This document shows positions 7,341 to 7,832 of a DNA stretch of 7,832 nt, piece after piece. This DNA comes from Chloroflexota bacterium (GTDB lineage: Bacteria; Chloroflexota; Dehalococcoidia; Lucifugimonadales; JADFKI01). The stretch lies in contig VXRI01000313.1 of NCBI GenBank assembly GCA_009838595.1, positions 1 through 7,832 on the forward strand, in the 5' to 3' direction. The notes beneath the pieces were generated by a model. It made no database searches. It saw nothing but the letters and a program-made list of their open reading frames with translations, and had not been told where the DNA came from. Position numbers and translations under genes: made by a program. Each line of letters opens with the position of its first letter. Position 1 is the first letter of the stretch.

Positions 7341-7405
7341 GCGCTTGGGGTTGGCAGTTGTGCTTGGGGTTGCTTCGTGATGCGGGTTCGTTCGCGCTTG
7401 GGGTT
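7341..7405 (-). repeat. Three copies of a 12-base direct repeat upstream of the giant gene
   Basis: The minus strand carries AACCCCAAGCRC three times, at 7352-7341, 7371-7360 and 7405-7394. Copies 1 and 3 are identical and copy 2 differs at one base. Start-to-start spacings are 19 and 34 bases, so they are not a simple tandem array. They lie in the 160-base gap between the coiled-coil gene and the giant gene, 57 to 121 bases before the TTG. They could be protein-binding sites on DNA or on the leader RNA. No convincing promoter or terminator is visible in the gap (7285-7444). Confidence 0.6.
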
Positions 7406-7444
7406 ATGGTTGTGATTGGTTGCTAGTCGGATTGATGTGTTGCT

Positions 7445-7813
7445 TTAGTTTGCCAGCGCAGCGAGCACCGCCCAGAAGCCTGCCGCCATCGCGCCCAGCA
7501 TGGTTACCACGATAGTCACGCCCACGCCGATGAATACATAGAGCAAGCGGTCCATCTTGGCTTCCAACCTGTCCATTCGGTTGTCTTGCCTATCCATGCG
7601 GTCAAGCATAGCCTGCTGGCTCGCTTCCAGAGAGGTTATTTTCTCGCTCAGATCCACGATATTCGCGTCATGCCGCCTCAAATTCTCGTCATGCCGCTCC
7701 AAGATTTGCAGCATAGTCTGCTGGTTCGCTTCCAGCCTGCCGAGGACGCGCCAGATGTTATTAGAGTCATCCGGCTGTTCTTGCTGAATCTGTGGCTGCG
7801 CTTCCGTCGTCAC
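7445..7813 (-). CDS. Small coiled-coil protein with C-terminal membrane anchor
   Basis: This 122-residue protein starts at GTG (7813-7811), with an in-frame TAG directly before it and GGAG seven bases upstream; the next in-frame Met is residue 34, so GTG is the best start. Residues 1-20 are Gln/Glu/Asp-rich and probably flexible. Residues about 21-90 form a charged coiled coil with heptad spacing (for example Met at 73, 80 and 87). Residues 91-122 are hydrophobic and form one or at most two membrane segments, with Lys-86 and Arg-89 just before them. This predicts a cytoplasmic coiled coil held by a C-terminal tail anchor. LEANQQTML (27-35) and LEASQQAML (62-70) lie exactly 35 residues, five heptads, apart, which shows growth by internal duplication. 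The gene lies 160 bases upstream of the giant gene on the same strand with no visible terminator between, so co-transcription is possible. No catalytic motif is seen and the function is unknown. Confidence 0.85.
   Translation of the reverse strand: MTTEAQPQIQQEQPDDSNNIWRVLGRLEANQQTMLQILERHDENLRRHDANIVDLSEKITSLEASQQAMLDRMDRQDNRMDRLEAKMDRLLYVFIGVGVTIVVTMLGAMAAGFWAVLAALAN
7607..7735 (-). repeat. DNA repeats that build the coiled coil (24-base and 21-base units)
   Basis: Two 24-base stretches, 7607-7630 and 7712-7735, match at 22 of 24 bases and lie 105 bases apart, which equals 35 codons or five heptads. Between them two adjacent 21-base units, 7661-7681 and 7682-7702, match at 18 of 21 bases and encode one heptad each (RHDENLR and RHDANIV). 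The similarity at DNA level suggests fairly recent in-frame duplication. Confidence 0.7.
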
Positions 7814-7832
7814 CTAATCGCTCCGCGTGTCG

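Noticed and set aside
7341..7405. CRISPR-like array
   Set aside because: The repeats are only 12 bases long, the spacers are 7 and 22 bases, and no cas gene is nearby.
7285..7444. A promoter for the giant gene inside the intergenic gap
   Set aside because: I looked for -10/-35 pairs on the minus strand; CATAAC and similar boxes lack a fitting -35, so no promoter is called. The gene may share the upstream transcript or use a different sigma factor.

Overview
All three protein-coding genes in this window lie on the minus strand, so transcription runs from right to left. The window reads like a piece of an environmental, Chloroflexota-like genome (SAR202 or Dehalococcoidia type). I infer this only from protein style: Sec signal peptides ending in 'A|Q', a very large acidic cadherin/Ig-like secreted protein, and a C-terminal pair of 'GWNLI...GYW' modules. 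No rRNA or other phylogenetic marker is present, so the taxonomy is tentative.

Layout in transcription order. (1) 7813-7445: a 122-residue coiled-coil protein with a hydrophobic C-terminal tail anchor, starting at GTG. (2) 7444-7285: a 160-base leader with three copies of a 12-base repeat, a 7-base tandem repeat and a strong Shine-Dalgarno sequence. (3) 7284-595: one giant secreted protein of 2229 residues, starting at TTG, which fills about 85% of the window. Its order is signal peptide, Ig/cadherin-like N-terminal region, four clear cadherin-like repeats, an unrecognised module, several Ig-like domains rich in Asp/Glu, and two C-terminal GWNLI modules. (4) 594-255: a stem-loop, a classical intrinsic terminator for the giant gene, and a sigma70-like promoter for the next gene. 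(5) 254 to the left edge: the first 84 residues of another secreted protein, cut by the window boundary.

The giant protein is best read as a cell-surface or extracellular adhesin or matrix protein that probably binds calcium and is probably stiffened by disulfides: its 12 cysteines fall into six local pairs. It has no recognisable anchor (LPXTG, SLH, PEP-CTERM or transmembrane segment), so the C-terminal GWNLI pair is a candidate attachment or export module. The membrane-anchored coiled-coil protein upstream may be co-transcribed with it, but no functional link is shown. I see no CRISPR array, tRNA, rRNA, insertion sequence or phage gene.
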